In this document: in pieces, positions 4,935-5,019 of the stretch
Numbering within the stretch: position 1 is the first letter of the stretch
How the letters are laid out: the number at the start of each line of letters is the position of its first letter
Assembly: GCA_047974415.1 (NCBI GenBank)
Contig: JBKECH010000140.1
Location: 1-5,019, forward strand
DNA length: 5,019 nt
From: JBKEAJ01 sp047974415
GTDB lineage: Bacteria > Bacteroidota > Bacteroidia > Bacteroidales > Prolixibacteraceae
Direction: 5' to 3'
Notes under the pieces: generated by a model
Told to the model about the DNA's origin: nothing
What the model saw: the letters and a program-made list of their open reading frames with translations, nothing else
Database searches by the model: none
Position numbers and translations under genes: made by a program

Positions 4935-5019
4935 TTGAAGAAACGCTACGCCAAAATGCTTTTTTTACAGTTGCGTGCATTCATCGGTTGCGAATGGGCG
5001 TGGTTCGGCGCGCTGCAAG
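4935..5019. other. Right-edge sequence, non-coding as far as visible
   Basis: The last 85 bases become GC-rich toward the edge (from about 4971). No gene can be recognised on either strand. AATGCTTTTTT (4955-4965) is the exact reverse complement of AAAAAAGCATT (4874-4884) inside the MITE-like element. The sequence may be the continuation of the repeat field or the edge of a gene beyond the window. Confidence 0.5.

Noticed and set aside
4888..4980. Minus-strand open frame of 30 codons beginning MHATVKKAFW
   Set aside because: It crosses the right inverted end and the target duplication of the element. The part FGSMS is simply the inverted end translated, and the same residues appear in the frame over the left end. 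I do not regard it as a gene, although its recurrence in other genomes could be checked.

Overview
The window looks like chromosomal DNA of a Bacteroidota species, probably Bacteroidales. The basis is two lipoproteins with fimbrillin-like (Mfa-like) N-terminal domains, a FISUMP domain, AT-rich leaders without Shine-Dalgarno sites, acidic residues just after the lipidated cysteine, and a Bacteroides-type promoter motif. Every recognisable gene is on the minus strand, so the locus reads from right to left.

In transcription order the left part (1-3900) holds four items. First is a 5'-truncated, frameshifted remnant of an endonuclease/exonuclease/phosphatase (EEP) C-terminus (3639-3894). Next is an intact lipoprotein with a fimbrillin-like domain joined to a FISUMP domain (2026-3597). 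Then comes an intact lipoprotein with a paralogous fimbrillin-like domain joined to a complete EEP hydrolase domain (283-1998). Last is the first 64 codons of an N-acylglucosamine 2-epimerase running off the left edge (1-194). The two lipoproteins are clear paralogues over about 230 N-terminal residues but carry unrelated C-terminal modules. The remnant closely matches the C-terminus of the EEP protein. The locus has therefore undergone tandem duplication, domain exchange and decay. The gaps (41, 27 and 88 bp) permit one transcript. I infer surface-anchored proteins that display different C-terminal modules on a shared scaffold; their substrates are unknown.

The middle (3895-4320) is very AT-rich and has no gene. 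It holds one candidate minus-strand promoter near 4100 and a GAGT tetranucleotide repeat at 4292-4314.

The right part (4321-5019) is non-coding and repeat-built. Positions 4342-4540 carry six closely spaced hairpins, most with 2-4 nt loops. Next to them is a 354-bp MITE-like element (4573-4926) with GGCTCTATGTCG inverted ends and a perfect 8-bp target duplication (AAAAATTT). Inside it are two copies of a hairpin module that differ only in the hairpin, including a compensatory base-pair change, and an imperfect tandem repeat of about 44 bp. This repeat field is the least explained part of the window.
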